Made by a program: the position numbers and the translations under genes
Notes under the pieces: generated by a model
Told to the model about the DNA's origin: nothing
What the model saw: only the letters and a program-made list of their open reading frames with translations
Database searches by the model: none
Part shown: one piece after another, positions 1 through 11,700 of the stretch
How positions within the stretch are numbered: position 1 is the stretch's first letter
How the letters are laid out: each line of letters starts with the position of its first letter
Assembly: GCA_021234155.1 (NCBI GenBank)
Contig: JAJEKV010000001.1
Span: 18,435,382-18,499,381, forward strand
Direction: 5' to 3'
Origin: Isoetes taiwanensis
Lineage: Eukaryota; Streptophyta; Lycopodiopsida; Isoetales; Isoetaceae
Length of the DNA: 64,000 bases

Positions 1-36
1 ATGGCTGGTGAAAATGACTCAGAAGAGTCCCCCTAG
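1..36 (+). CDS. possible 3' end of an unidentified plus-strand gene
   Basis: The first twelve codons of the window read from ATG to TAG without interruption and are acidic (Glu, Asp, Ser rich). They could be the tail of a gene entering from the left, convergent with the ParB-methyltransferase gene. The next 130 bases repeat GTTGTAAT-like words, as in a 3' untranslated region, and hold no other gene. The call rests only on position and composition. Confidence 0.2.
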   Translation: MAGENDSEESP

Positions 37-165
37 ATCAGATTGTTGTAATGTGATAATCATCTTGTTGTAATCGGATTGTCGTAATACTCTTGCTTTT
101 GTAATTTGTAAGGCACTTCCACTTGACTTCATGTTCAACTGCTCGCACTGATAGCCTTAAGGTTC

Positions 166-424
166 AAATTGGGCGCCCGCCCGATTTCTATGAGGGAACT
201 CTTCTAGTGCAGGGAAATTGGGCGCCCGCCCAATTATGTCAGACTTCTATTAGAATACAAGCAATTAGATCCAATAGAATGAACAACATCACATGAAAAA
301 TTTGTATTTCAAGATCTCAAAATGTTACAGATAAAAGATGGTATGTTTGACTTTAGATAGAAAAATACATGATATACCATAGATTCGACATATGTGACTG
401 AGAAATTGGGCGGGCGCCCAATTT
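166..424. repeat. palindromic site cluster 1 (three copies)
   Basis: Three 22-bp palindromes lie at 166-187, 215-236 and 403-424. Each is half-site AAATTGGGCG, two spacer bases, then CGCCCAATTT, with small changes in the outer A/T bases. The third overlaps the region just beyond the 3' end of the ParB-methyltransferase gene. The same palindrome recurs in three more clusters up to 6582. Confidence 0.9.
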
Positions 425-453
425 CAGCAACTCTGTTAATCATTAAGCTTTTT

Positions 454-3400
454 TCACGGATCTGGGGGGTTCTCCTCAGTGTTGTCGACGTCATGAAGTT
501 GATCTTCTTGTTGCTTGGCAGCTTCCTTTATAGCTTCCATCTTGTTTATGAAATCTTCATTGCTCAGGGAGCCACCTTCTTCATCTGGCCCTCCCTGCCC
601 TGTCTCTATGTCACCCAACTCCTTCTCGTCATCCAATATTCTGTCAACGTTGTGTACCTGATTTTCTTCCTCGTCATCATCTTGCGCTTTCTCTGGTTCT
701 TTTTCCTGTTGACTTTGAGGTGTGTCCTTCACGATGGATTCCTCACGATCATTGTCCACTATATCATTGAATTTCGAGCTGGCGTCAATGACATCCTGAG
801 TGTTCACCATTTGGGTTCCTGCCAGCATATTAATTCTATCTTTTTTAATTCGGAAGACGGATAGATCCTTACTTCCTAATCCTGCAGCCTTCTTTATTTG
901 CTCTGCAAGTGATTCCTTACTCAGGCGAACCGTGGACTGCAGTTCCTGAAGCGTCTGAGCAGAGAATGGATTTGCTGACGGGGCAATCATTTGTAACTGT
1001 GGAGGCTTGGAACCTGATTTCTTCTTCTTGCCCTCTGCAATCTTCTGCCTCCGGCGGGCCAATGATTTATTTTCGTCCAACATTATTTCCAATTGATCGA
1101 AGTTCTGCATTAGCTTGAGCTGTAGGGTCTCCTGCATCTCGAATGAAGTTGCTTTGTATCCTTCGCATAGTGTTGCACGACTGAATGAGCCTCCAGAAAA
1201 AAAATCAAGGACACTGCAACCCTCCATCATGAGTTTCCGCACCAAATATGTGCAGGTCTTGGCTTGTAGTTGATTAGGAATGAGCGGTCCAGACCCACCA
1301 GCTGCAGTCTTATCACCCCACGGACGATACAACCAATATGCTGAAAGAGAAACTATTTCAGCAAAAGCAAGACATAAATTGTGCGACCGCCATATTTCAA
1401 AGAATATTACCTGCCGAGCACTCCTCGTCGGGTCATTTCTTCGCGATGTCCTCTGCCTCCTTAAGATGCTGTGGAAATTTCGAATGCTGCTGTGGATGGT
1501 CACTGTGTATAAAGCATAGATTCAAGTCATCCAGTGCAGGAGATGCCGCTTGGTCTCGGGCCACGTACATGACCAACACAAAACTCTGAAGCTCACGAAC
1601 TCTGGAGGTTGACCCTGACTTTGCTTTCGGATCCTGGTATGCTCCAATCCACACCCGACTACCGTCATCTATAGTTTTCATTGCAGCCAAGCACTCATTC
1701 AAATGCTCTGGGTTTATAAATATGGTTATCCAATACAACTGCTGGTCCGTTAGGATACTAATCTGATCCATGAATTTCTGATACTCCTCCACGGACCATT
1801 TAATATGGTTCCTAAAGTCACATCCAATAAGACGCGGCCGCGTGTTGGCGACATTAACACAAATCCCCGTGTGGACCGACAAAGTGAGGCATTTGAAAGC
1901 CTTTGAACCCTCTTCAACTGGTCCACGGAGGTATTCATTGACTTTTGTAATAAGAGTCTCTGGTAGATTTTCCTTCTCAGCTTCTTTCCGACTCTTCGTC
2001 CAATCACTGACACTGTTTGCAAACATTAGCATGAGGTTCTCTGTGAATATCGGATGAAACTGTCTGACTTCATCCATATTTTCAACTTTCAACTTCTTCA
2101 CCTCTCTTAGATATTTCAGTAATGCACGCTCAACAATGCCAATCTTCCTTAATTCTTGCGCTCTAGTCTTCATGACATGCCTTCCTTTATAAGCCTTCGT
2201 GGCCTTGATGAACGTGCTGCCTGCCATGATCTCCCTCATTAACCTCTGCAAATCCATGGGGTGCATAGACTTCATCGGCCGACAAGAATTGTTTGTGAAC
2301 ATCCGTAGACGATCCTTGACTTCAATTCTTTCGCCATTCTCATCCTTCAGCTCGTCCTCGTAAAATAGTTGAGCAACACGAGTGCACATATTCCAAGTTT
2401 CTTCGTCAAGATAGACGAAATAATCATAGTCCCACATGCTCTTATTCTTCAGGGTCTGCTTTGCTATAGCTAGCCATTCCTGCGAACAAAAGATATTGTA
2501 AGACAATTTGAGACGACTATAGAATTAGACGAAACTACAATATGGACAGGCATGAGGCTATGAAATTCGGCGGGCGCCCTATTTGGAGTGAACTCCATTG
2601 AAGGTGCATACATTACAAGAGATTAGAAGAGCAATTGGATGGTTGAAATTGGGCGGGCGCCCGATTTGGTTTATGGGGACATAACTTACAGAGTAAGCGC
2701 CTTCCGTTGATTGACCACGCTTTCCTTTCTTGGGCTTGCCATAGAGTTCCCACTGATTGCGAAGTTGCTGGACCTCTTCAAAGAAGACATCTGCGTGAAT
2801 TGTCTTCACTATGATATCATTAGTTTCCTGGCTGACCTTAACATATTCCGTTGGAGTTAGGTTTCCAGCCAGTACACGACACTTTCTCTTCGCATAAAAG
2901 AAAAATATCAAATCTTTCAAATGGCTCCTTTCAGGAGGCCATTCCAATGCCTGGTTCACAAGGATCTGAGCAATGGCTGTAGTGTGATTTCCATTGACGA
3001 TCCAGAACTCTGCATTATCCAAATCACTTGCTCTCTTCCATTTAATAGCACGCCCTGTTGAAGGGTCAAACGGAACGACATCTGCACAAGGAGGATGCAT
3101 TTGCATAGTTATGAAAGATTCATAAAGGGTATCCACGTGTTCTGCACTGATGACCCTGCAAGTCATGTTTGCAGGGGCTTGATGCATCTTGAATATGTCG
3201 ACCTCAATTTCGAACCCTACACCAAGTGGGTAAATCCTCTCCCTTTGCTTGATGTTTAACATCGCGCTCTGAGATAATTCACGCTTACTTTCCTGTGTTA
3301 ACTCCCCAGTGGAGGCTGTATACTGTACAATTGGCAATGATCCCCCCTCTGCACTATCGCTAGCCGTTTCACTGTCCTCGCTTGTCGCGGATGGACTCTG

Positions 3401-4309
3401 AGGCAGAGTGGGACATCTTCGTGTCTTATGGGAGGTGCCTGCTTGATCCTCTGCTCCTTTTTTCTTCCTCAACCGAAGATCAGGAGAATGTTCATTAGAT
3501 TCTCCGGAAGTGTTGCTCCGATCAGAGGATCTTGGTCTCTTTTGCATACCTCCAAGCATGACAACAGGCATCTCAATGCTGGGGTTTGTTGTCAAAGACG
3601 ATCTCTTCTTCTTTGTAGCAGTACCTTTGTCACCTCCCTTAGACTTCTCTGCACTTTTTTCTGCTTCTCCCTTTTTGGTAACTCCGTATCGAGACTTCAA
3701 CCAGGCCGTGGCATACACTTTTGGCTGGGCCTTCCCATGATATTCTGTATACAGGCCTTTCGACCTGGTCTGCTTGTGTTCAAGAATCCACTGCCTGACT
3801 GTGTAGAAACCGTCAACAACATCTCCACGCTTTCTAATTCCAGATTTTTCCAAGCTCTCATATGAGTCCAACTGCCAACCCTTTGCGGCGCAGGAGTTTT
3901 GATTTTCGGTTATGATTGCCGACATTAGTTGAGGGTCATACGTGGCGAGGGGTAGCCTGTAAGCACGGAAGCACTTGTCCAATACGTCTTCCACAAAAAT
4001 TTCTATCTCCCCGGGTACTTCTGCGTTTATCCCCATATCAATTGCTATCCCGACATTGCTTGTCTTCTTTGTCCCAGGCACGGCAAAATATAAATATAAA
4101 TCCTTCAGATGGTTTGTGCTGGACTTAGGATTAACGTTACCAATTTCAATGCACCATGTGTACTTGTCAGCAACAGAAGTGATATCTTCTGGAACTACTT
4201 CAATTCCTTCAAATGTCACATCCTCCTCTGTCTCTTTAGCCGCAGCAACAGCCTGCGGCAAGCCAGGTCCATAGCCGGGCATGCGGGCAGTTGATTTTGT
4301 CCTTGCCAT
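454..4309 (-). CDS. ParB-like / degenerate N4-N6 adenine-type DNA methyltransferase fusion (three exons, one in-frame TGA)
   Basis: Exon 1 is 4309-2690 (540 codons), ending at a strong GTAAGT donor. Exon 2 is 2479-1411 and exon 3 is 1340-454; the phases fit at both introns. About 1,190 residues. The N-terminal 200 residues are unrecognised, followed by a basic, Ser-rich linker. A ParB/Srx-like segment lies near residues 380-455, with the signature VNGNH near 438. Exon 2 resembles the catalytic half of a beta-class methyltransferase, but the expected DPPY motif reads CDFR, so catalysis is doubtful. Exon 3 has the SAM-binding half (VLDFFSGGSFSRA after a Gln/Lys-rich helix) and a very acidic tail. 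An in-frame TGA at 1435-1433, eight codons before the exon 2 donor, would truncate the protein and remove the SAM half. Divergent from the DUF7869 transposase. The domain calls come from motif recognition; the ParB call is the less certain. Confidence 0.6.
2563..2667. repeat. palindromic site cluster 2 (two copies, inside intron 1 of the ParB gene)
   Basis: Palindromes at 2563-2584 and 2646-2667 sit inside the 210-bp intron (2480-2689) between exons 1 and 2 of the ParB-methyltransferase gene. The core GGCG..CGCC arms are kept; the first copy has single changes in the outer arm positions. They occupy a large part of an otherwise short intron. Confidence 0.9.
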
Positions 4310-5781
4310 TACTCCTGCATTGCATCAAACTTAAAGTGAGTACAGCTTACGGAAAGTACCGTGGGCATACATTTAAGATAAATAGGGCGCCCGCCCAATT
4401 TAGTTACTTGAAAGTTAGTAGGAATGATTCAGGGTGGCGCTAGGGGAGAGGCATGGCCTTATGAAATTGGGCGTCCGCCCAATTTGCTAGGCCCGGTACT
4501 GGGCACCAGGCCGACAAGCATAACTGTCGACAAGCATAACTGTGCTTGCAGTTGAAACTGGGCGGCCGCCCAATTCAATGAAGGGGAATGAAGGGCGCGC
4601 GCCCGATTTAGAGAGCGGGAATGAAGGTGACATTGTTCGACTTTCCAACACAGTTCCTGCTGAAAGAAGTTATTAGCAAAGAAACAGGGCGGTCGCCCGG
4701 TTTACAGAGCGGGAATGCAGGTGACATACTTCAAGTTTCCAACACAGTTTCTGCTGAAAGGAGTAATCAAAAGAAAAATTGGGCGGGCGCCCAATGTACT
4801 GAAGGAAACAAGGTTAGGTGGATCGACTATCAGGCCTTTTTCATGCTGAAAGCTGTCATTGTCAGAAAAATAGCTTGAGAAAAAAAGGTGAGGGAAGCAA
4901 GTCTAGGTGGCTCGAATATCCAGCACATGACCGAGTAAGATAGTTGATTGGAAGGATAGAATAGAGAGGGATTAGAAGGAAAAAAAGATCATTATTGCAG
5001 TAACTTCAGGTCAGACCTTGAATGAATAGGAGCAAGCTATTTTCCAAGCACGAAGGGGAACAGATGGAAGACAGAATGGATGCCATGTCGTCTTGGGAAG
5101 CATTATTAAAAAATAAATAAACATTGACATCAACCCGGCAGTGATGCAAGCATTACCTTTCGTAGGGCGACTTTCCATAACCAATACAGAGCGGGCGCCT
5201 TGTCCTTAGTTGTCGTTTAATGATATCGTGATAAGGAAGCGGCTGTTTCGCAGGCGAACTGAAGACTGTTGAAAATGCGGTTATCCAGAGAAAGGAATAT
5301 TTATAAGTGAGGCATGCACTCACATTGCACCCGCTGAGGACAAGTGTCCGATTCCGGTTATAATGGACCGTTGCAGTCCATAATTAATTTGCAGCCTCCG
5401 AAAATAATGAAGGGTGGCCTGGACACCAGCTGGAAATCCCTCCTCCACCAATATGTAGGCGCCACATGGCATGCCGTATGTGAAAGTATTAAAGGGGGCT
5501 GATGAACCCAGGGTCCACAATTCAAATATGAAATTCAAAAATATTCAAATGCACGCACGTGCGCTACATTTAATGACACCTCGCACGTGTCCCCAATAAC
5601 GTTAATAAAGTATGCCCCCTAATAAATGCATACAAATGGGGGGAGAATTTGAATTCTAAATTTGAATTTGTTGAGTGATTCAAATCGATCTTAAATTCCC
5701 CATTTATTTCTATTGTCCTCTGCTTTTTGGAAGCCTTCATTCTTGAGCGCCTACTTTAATATACTTTGTCGAAGAACTTAC
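4310..5781. promoter_or_regulatory. divergent intergenic region between ParB-methyltransferase and transposase genes
   Basis: This 1.5-kb gap separates the two divergent genes and must hold both promoters. Its left half carries six palindromic sites; the stretch 4800-5781 holds none and no convincing gene. No TATA box or start site can be fixed from the sequence alone. The position suggests the palindrome-binding protein could control both genes, which is an inference. Confidence 0.45.
4380..4797. repeat. palindromic site cluster 3 (six copies)
   Basis: Cores of GGGCG, two bases, CGCCC occur in motifs at 4380, 4464, 4555, 4588, 4682 and 4776. The two central bases are CC, TC, GC, CG, GT and GG respectively, so the spacer is free while the arms are held. 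All lie just upstream of the ParB gene start at 4309. Confidence 0.9.
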
Positions 5782-8700
5782 ATGGCGCCATTGACTCCAA
5801 AGGTAATTTTTCTTAACTAAGGTAGATCTGTGATCTTGGGACTGTTTCTTCAGTTCTGAATCATGTTTCTCGACTAGTGTAACATTTTTTGCAAGATGTT
5901 TTTAGTGATGTCAGCACCTGGGATTCAATTTCTGTCCCCCTGGCTTTGCTAGCTGCAGTGCATCCTTCCACCTTAAATTCTACAATGAAACCTACTTGTC
6001 AGGTTTTTAGACTTCATGCCACATTGGCAGGCTAGTACACAGAGGAGTCTGCTGTGTATACGTTCTCTCTCTATGGCCCATCAATTCAATGCTTGTAAGA
6101 TTGCATTTTCATAACTCAGTGCAAGTTCTGATACATATGGATGTCCACTGTGGGGGAGTTAAGTTCTGACACTCTTCAAAACCAGCCAATATTGTGTAGC
6201 CCTCCAAAAGCACCTGGGATAAACGTGGGCGGGCGCCCCGTTTACTATGCACACTGCCACGTGTACAACATCCATTTTGGGCGCCCGCCCAGTTTGCTTT
6301 GGCCACTGCCAAGTGCACAGGATCCATTTCGGGCGCCCGCCCAGTTTACTTTGGCCATTTCCACGTGCATGACTGTAGGCGCTCATGTCTTCCCACCTGC
6401 AAGACATAGGAGAAATTGGGCGAGCGCCCAATTTACATTGGCTAGTGTGCTTTGCCCAGTCTGCTTTGGCCAGTGTGCTTTTGCCTATTTACATTTGGGC
6501 CAAGTGAATTGGGCGGCCGCCCAATTTACTTTTCCCAGTTGGCTCATAAGCGATGTTTCAAAATCAATTTGGGCGACCGCCCGATTTCAGACCCGTTTGG
6601 ATGCCCGTTGCAGTATGTTCTACTCTCAATAACCTGGCCCCATGTTCTGACCCCTCTGTTCTGCAGGAAGTGTACATCTTCAAGGATGGTCGTCCCATTG
6701 CCAAAGGGTTCGCTGGAGACTCTAACCAGTGCCATTTCAGAAGCATCCCCCATGGAGCTGTTAGTGTTGGTGTTGAAGAGGTTTTCGAGGAGTGTCACGC
6801 CCTACCATGGCCCACTCCGGATGCAGAAGGGTGAAAGCATGTTGTAGTGGAACAAAAACGTGCATTTTAGCACCACATTTTTGGGTGCTAAGTGTGGTGG
6901 GAACTACCGAATTTGTAGTGGGAGAGGCGGTTATTTTTTTCAAATATACACATGATTACTTATTCAAAATTTTGTCCTTTCAGTCTTATTCAGTCTTATT
7001 CAAGAATGTACGATCATTTTCCCTCAAAAACTCGATCACGCCCCTTAGTCCGCAAGACCATTTTCGATTCTGAATTTTCATTTTCCCTCAAAAACTCGAT
7101 CACGCCCCTTAATCCGCCAAGACCATTTTTGATTTCCGGCAAGAAGATCGATCCTTAAATGGCTCGATCATACCGGACTTGAATGCCATGGGATACACCT
7201 ACAAGGAAATGTACAGGCAAGAAAAGCATTACGCCATACAAGAAGAAATCGAGTCCATTTTGGGGACCGAAAGTATTAGGAAAATCCGATTCTGTGTGGG
7301 TTGCATTCTAGATTCGGGGGATGCCCATGATTCTTTGTTGTTTAGAATATTGTTTTGTTTCATCATGCGAGGTTGAAGAATCGAAAGCGAGAAGTGTGCC
7401 CGGGGAGGCATGGCCTCACTGGACTATGGGCACATTAGCGTGATTACCTTCACACAAAAGGAAAAGAAATAAACCTGGTTGAGTTTCCGCAAATGATTAA
7501 GAGAAAAGGGTCTGAAGACTCTCCGTCCCAACGTAAGAGGAAGCATGCAAGCATTTCAAATAGTGAGGAAGCAGGGCAACCTGCCACAGATGATGCTTCC
7601 TCTCTTGAAATGACTAGGCCACAATTCAAGCCTCCTCAAGCTGTAAGAAGAATCTCGGGGAAAATCACTGAAAAAATAGGTACTTTTCAACCCTCTTCTT
7701 CTGGAACCACCATATAATGCAATTTAATATTGGAACTGTTATTTTCCAGCAAGGTCTAGCAAGCTTGAACAATCAGGTACACCACTTACTTCTTCATTTG
7801 GGTGTGTTGTAAGTTATGTGTAGGAAATTTGTGCTGCTAGTTTCGAGTTGTGGTGGATAATTTCAGTTCACAGTAGTATGTAGCTCCAAATGTGTTACAA
7901 GATAGTCATATGGTGCCAATTATATGTTAATAATGTAGTTTGTAGCATATGTAGTGTCACATATAGTACCAAACGTGGTACCTTATCTGAATAGTGAATT
8001 GGCTTCCATATGTTTCTATACTTAGTGTCATATGTGATGTTAGATATGGTGATACTTGTGAATGGTGGATTGTCTGCCATATGTGGTGCCAACTGCTGCG
8101 CTAAATATTGCACCACGCTATCTGCCACATATGAGGTGGTGGATGCCTGCCGGATGTGGTGCCTTCTTTGCATTGTGGTGCCACATGTGGTGTCTAATGT
8201 GGCACCACTATGGATCCACATTTTGCACCACATGTGGTGTCTTTGACGCCATTTGTTGTGCGAAGTAATGGATTGCCATATGTGGTGCCTTGGGTGCATT
8301 GTGGTGCCATAGGTGATGTGTCATGTGGCACCAGTTTGGTGCCACATGCCACACCACATGTGGTGAATATGACGCCACCCTGGTGCCACATGCCACACCA
8401 CATGTGGTGAATATGACGCCATTTGTGGTGCAAAGTTTGTCATGATGGAATTTGTGGTGTGTAAAGTGGTGCCTGTTGTGTCATGTGGTACTAACCTTGG
8501 ATTACTTTCCGGTTGAATTCAACAGGGACCGGGAGAATGGATCAACTCTACAAGATCGAAGTGATTGATTGTAAGGCAAGATCGAAGTGATTCGGTGTAA
8601 AAATGCTTTCAGCCTCTTGAGGTACTTCATAACAAAATTCCTGAAGTGCTTAGTATAATTGTATTCTCATGACAAAATTTGCGTTCACTTTGAGGGATTT

Positions 8701-11700
8701 GTAATCAACATTGCATTGAGAATTGCTTTGTCATGAATTTTCTCAAACATGGGTACAAGCCTTAGGTGTGAGTAGGGAGGATCAAAAGCAACTTCAAGCT
8801 ACTGAGGCACTTACAGGTGAGCACTTATAGGTAGCTTAGTTTACATGCTAAGGGCCTGATGTAAGGGACAGATGCCAATTAGGATTAGTGGACTTCCTAA
8901 TCTTTCACCCTGGCTTAGTCTCTTTCGTTTGTCCTGTTTGATGGGTCTAATTTGCCCCCTAGGATGAGGTCGCTCACTCATTTTAGGTGGCGAATTAGAT
9001 ACATCAAGTAGCTTACTCGAAAAGAGAGTAAGCCTGGCTTAGTCTCCTTCGTTTTCTGTTTGACGTATCTAATTTGCCCCCTAGGATGACATCGCTCACT
9101 CAGGTGGCGAATTAGATACATCAAGCAGGAAACTCGAAAAGGGAGTAAGCCCGATTTAAAACAAGATCCTGGCTGGCTTAGTCTCTTTTGCTTGTCCTGT
9201 TTATTGTATCTAAAGTGCCCCCAGGATGAGATCATTTCGCTCATTTTAGGGGGCACTTTAGATATATATAAACAGAACATCGTGAAAGAGAGTAAAAAGC
9301 ACGGAGCTTAGTTAAAAAAACCAAAGCATAGTTACAATCAATTGTGATTCAATTCCAGGTTTGCAGAGCATGGTGCCGTTTACTAATTCAGGTCTAACTG
9401 TTCATACTGATGGCAATGACTTTGTGAGTCCATATAGCACACCAAAAAGGGAATTATTTTCTACCCTCAAAGGTAACCAAGTCTTGTTTGATGCAATTGG
9501 GATATGTAGCTTACTTCTTCATCCCTACTTTGTAGATATAGAGGTACAATGTGGTCAGCTAGGGGGACAAGACACTCACACCCCTTCGAAAGCATTAGAC
9601 ACAGATAGAAACTCGGGCAAATCAGAAGATGCATCAAAGTTACGGTGAAGTCCGGGACAAATCGGTAGATGTCAACAAATCAGTAGGGTGCATCAAGTCA
9701 AGCTCCAAATGGGTGCTCCAACCGGACAACAATCTGCCGGATCGCCGGATGCATTAAGTCATGCTCCACACCAATCTGCCAAATCAGCAGATGCATCAGG
9801 TTATGATCTGAACAAATCGTTTGGTGAATGTAAGTCACAAGGTAACTTCCAACCTTTTGTGCCTGTCTTCTTTTTAATTTGACCCATATAGTTACCGAAT
9901 CTGTTAAATTTTGCAGCTGGAAGTGTCTCAGAGAAAAAGCAAGAGCAGAATTCCAAGCAAAAGACACCTCCAAGACATTCTGAAGCATATATGTGTCTTG
10001 CTATATGTGTCTTTGTAAAGCATGTTGTGGCTGCAGTAATGCGAGACTTGGACATACTATCCCAATGCAAGGTGAGTTCGTAAATTTGAAGGTATTACTC
10101 ATCCAATGTGAGGCCTGATATGTTTGTTGCAGGGTGTACCAATTTCTAGTTTGAGTTTGTTGGACACGCGAGAATGTTGTGAACGATTCTTTGTAGTAAT
10201 GAAGTCGAGGTTGAGATCAATAGATCTTTACTTGTAATCACATGTTTGTATTATTGTAACCAAAGAGGTTATTCTTGTAACCTATTCTTTCATTGACACT
10301 CTAATGTACATTGTTGTATACTATTGTATACAATAGACTTTTCTGGCTGACCAGAGCAACACTCTGGTGGAGTTCAAATCTCCAGAAGAAATTGATGTAT
10401 TCAAAGATTCATGACAATGTGGTGTTACATGTCGTGATAGATGTGGTGATGCAAATGGTGCATGTGGTGAATCATGTGGTGCATTTGGTGAACCATGTGG
10501 TGAATCATGTGGTGAATCATAGGTGGCATGTTGGAGCTTACGTGGCATGTTGGAGCCTAGGTGGCATGTTTGAGCCACCTTGGCATGTTGGAGCCTAGGT
10601 GGCATATTTGAGCCACCTTGGCATGCTTGAGCCTTTACATGACCTTTGTTACATGTTTGACTTCCATTGACCAACATGTTTGGTGATGCAAATGGTGCAT
10701 GTGGTGGATCATGTGGTGCATTTGGTGAATCATGTGGTGAATCATGTGGTGAATCATAGGTGGCATGTTGGGGCTTACGTGGCATGTTGGAGCCTAGGTG
10801 GCATGTTTGAGCCACCTTGGCATGTTGGAGCCTAGGTGGCATGCTTTCAGTCTATGTGGCATGCTTGACCCTTTACTGTGGCATGTTGGAGCCATGCAAA
10901 TGTCCCTTTCCTCTTCTGCCTCATTCCCAAAATCGTATGGATGCCTACGATTTGCATCCCTTTTATTCCCAAAATTCTGCCCCTGCAGCTTCATTCGATC
11001 CCCCATCGTCTATTCCGCCATCTCCTTCCTCCTTCCCCATTCCGTCCATCTCCTTCACTTCCGCCATGGCCAAGTTCAAGACTACACTCGCGGGGAACAC
11101 TATCCCGGCCATTGTGCTCGCTCCTTCGCGGCCAAAGTCGGAATCCGTGGCTTCCTCGCGGAGGATCGTGGTCTTCCTCCACCGGAGGAGGCCGCCCGAT
11201 TCTGATGGTGGCCAAGTTCACTCCACCGAGGTGGAGAAGCTCATCATGGATCATCAAGCCGTCCGCTTCATGGTGCTTTCAGTGGGTGCATGCGGGTTAT
11301 GATGACGAGGGCGACTCCTCGAAATGAAGATGTATGCATGCGAGGGCGACCTCTATATAGAGCTCAAGATGGCCCCCCTTTGATTAGTTTAGATTTGTAT
11401 TGTAATCCCCGGTTTCATTTTTTTGGCAATAGTCCTTGTGACTATTCTTTGTAAAGGCTTTTCATTAATGATGTAACTTGTTTTGCAATAGTCCTTGTTT
11501 TGCAATAGAACTTGTTTTGCTTTAACATTCTCTCGAAGTTTCCAATCGTTCTTTTCAGGTTAATTTGAACTTTTTGTCATTAATTATAAAATGCAAACAA
11601 GGAATTTGAAGGTGCGTAATCTATGATCGCACACTAACAAAATATGGTAACCACCAAAGAAATAGGAAAATATGAGATGGGTGGCTCGGGTTCAAAAGAA

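Noticed and set aside
394-864. 156-codon Phe/Leu-rich plus-strand ORF
   Set aside because: Shadow of the third exon of the ParB-methyltransferase gene; hydrophobicity comes from the complement of the acidic tail.
1341-1503. Continuous reading of the methyltransferase third exon upstream to 1503
   Set aside because: It reads through intron 2 (GTAATA..TTTCAG, 1410-1341) in a frame unlike exon 2; the spliced model fits the phases.
166-6587. The GGGCG palindromes as a CRISPR array
   Set aside because: The spacing is irregular, there are no equal spacers, the sites lie in introns and promoters, and the DNA is plant nuclear.
6141-6632. 163-codon plus-strand ORF over the palindrome cluster
   Set aside because: Open only because the palindromes translate as GRPP/GAPPN without stops; the area is an intron.
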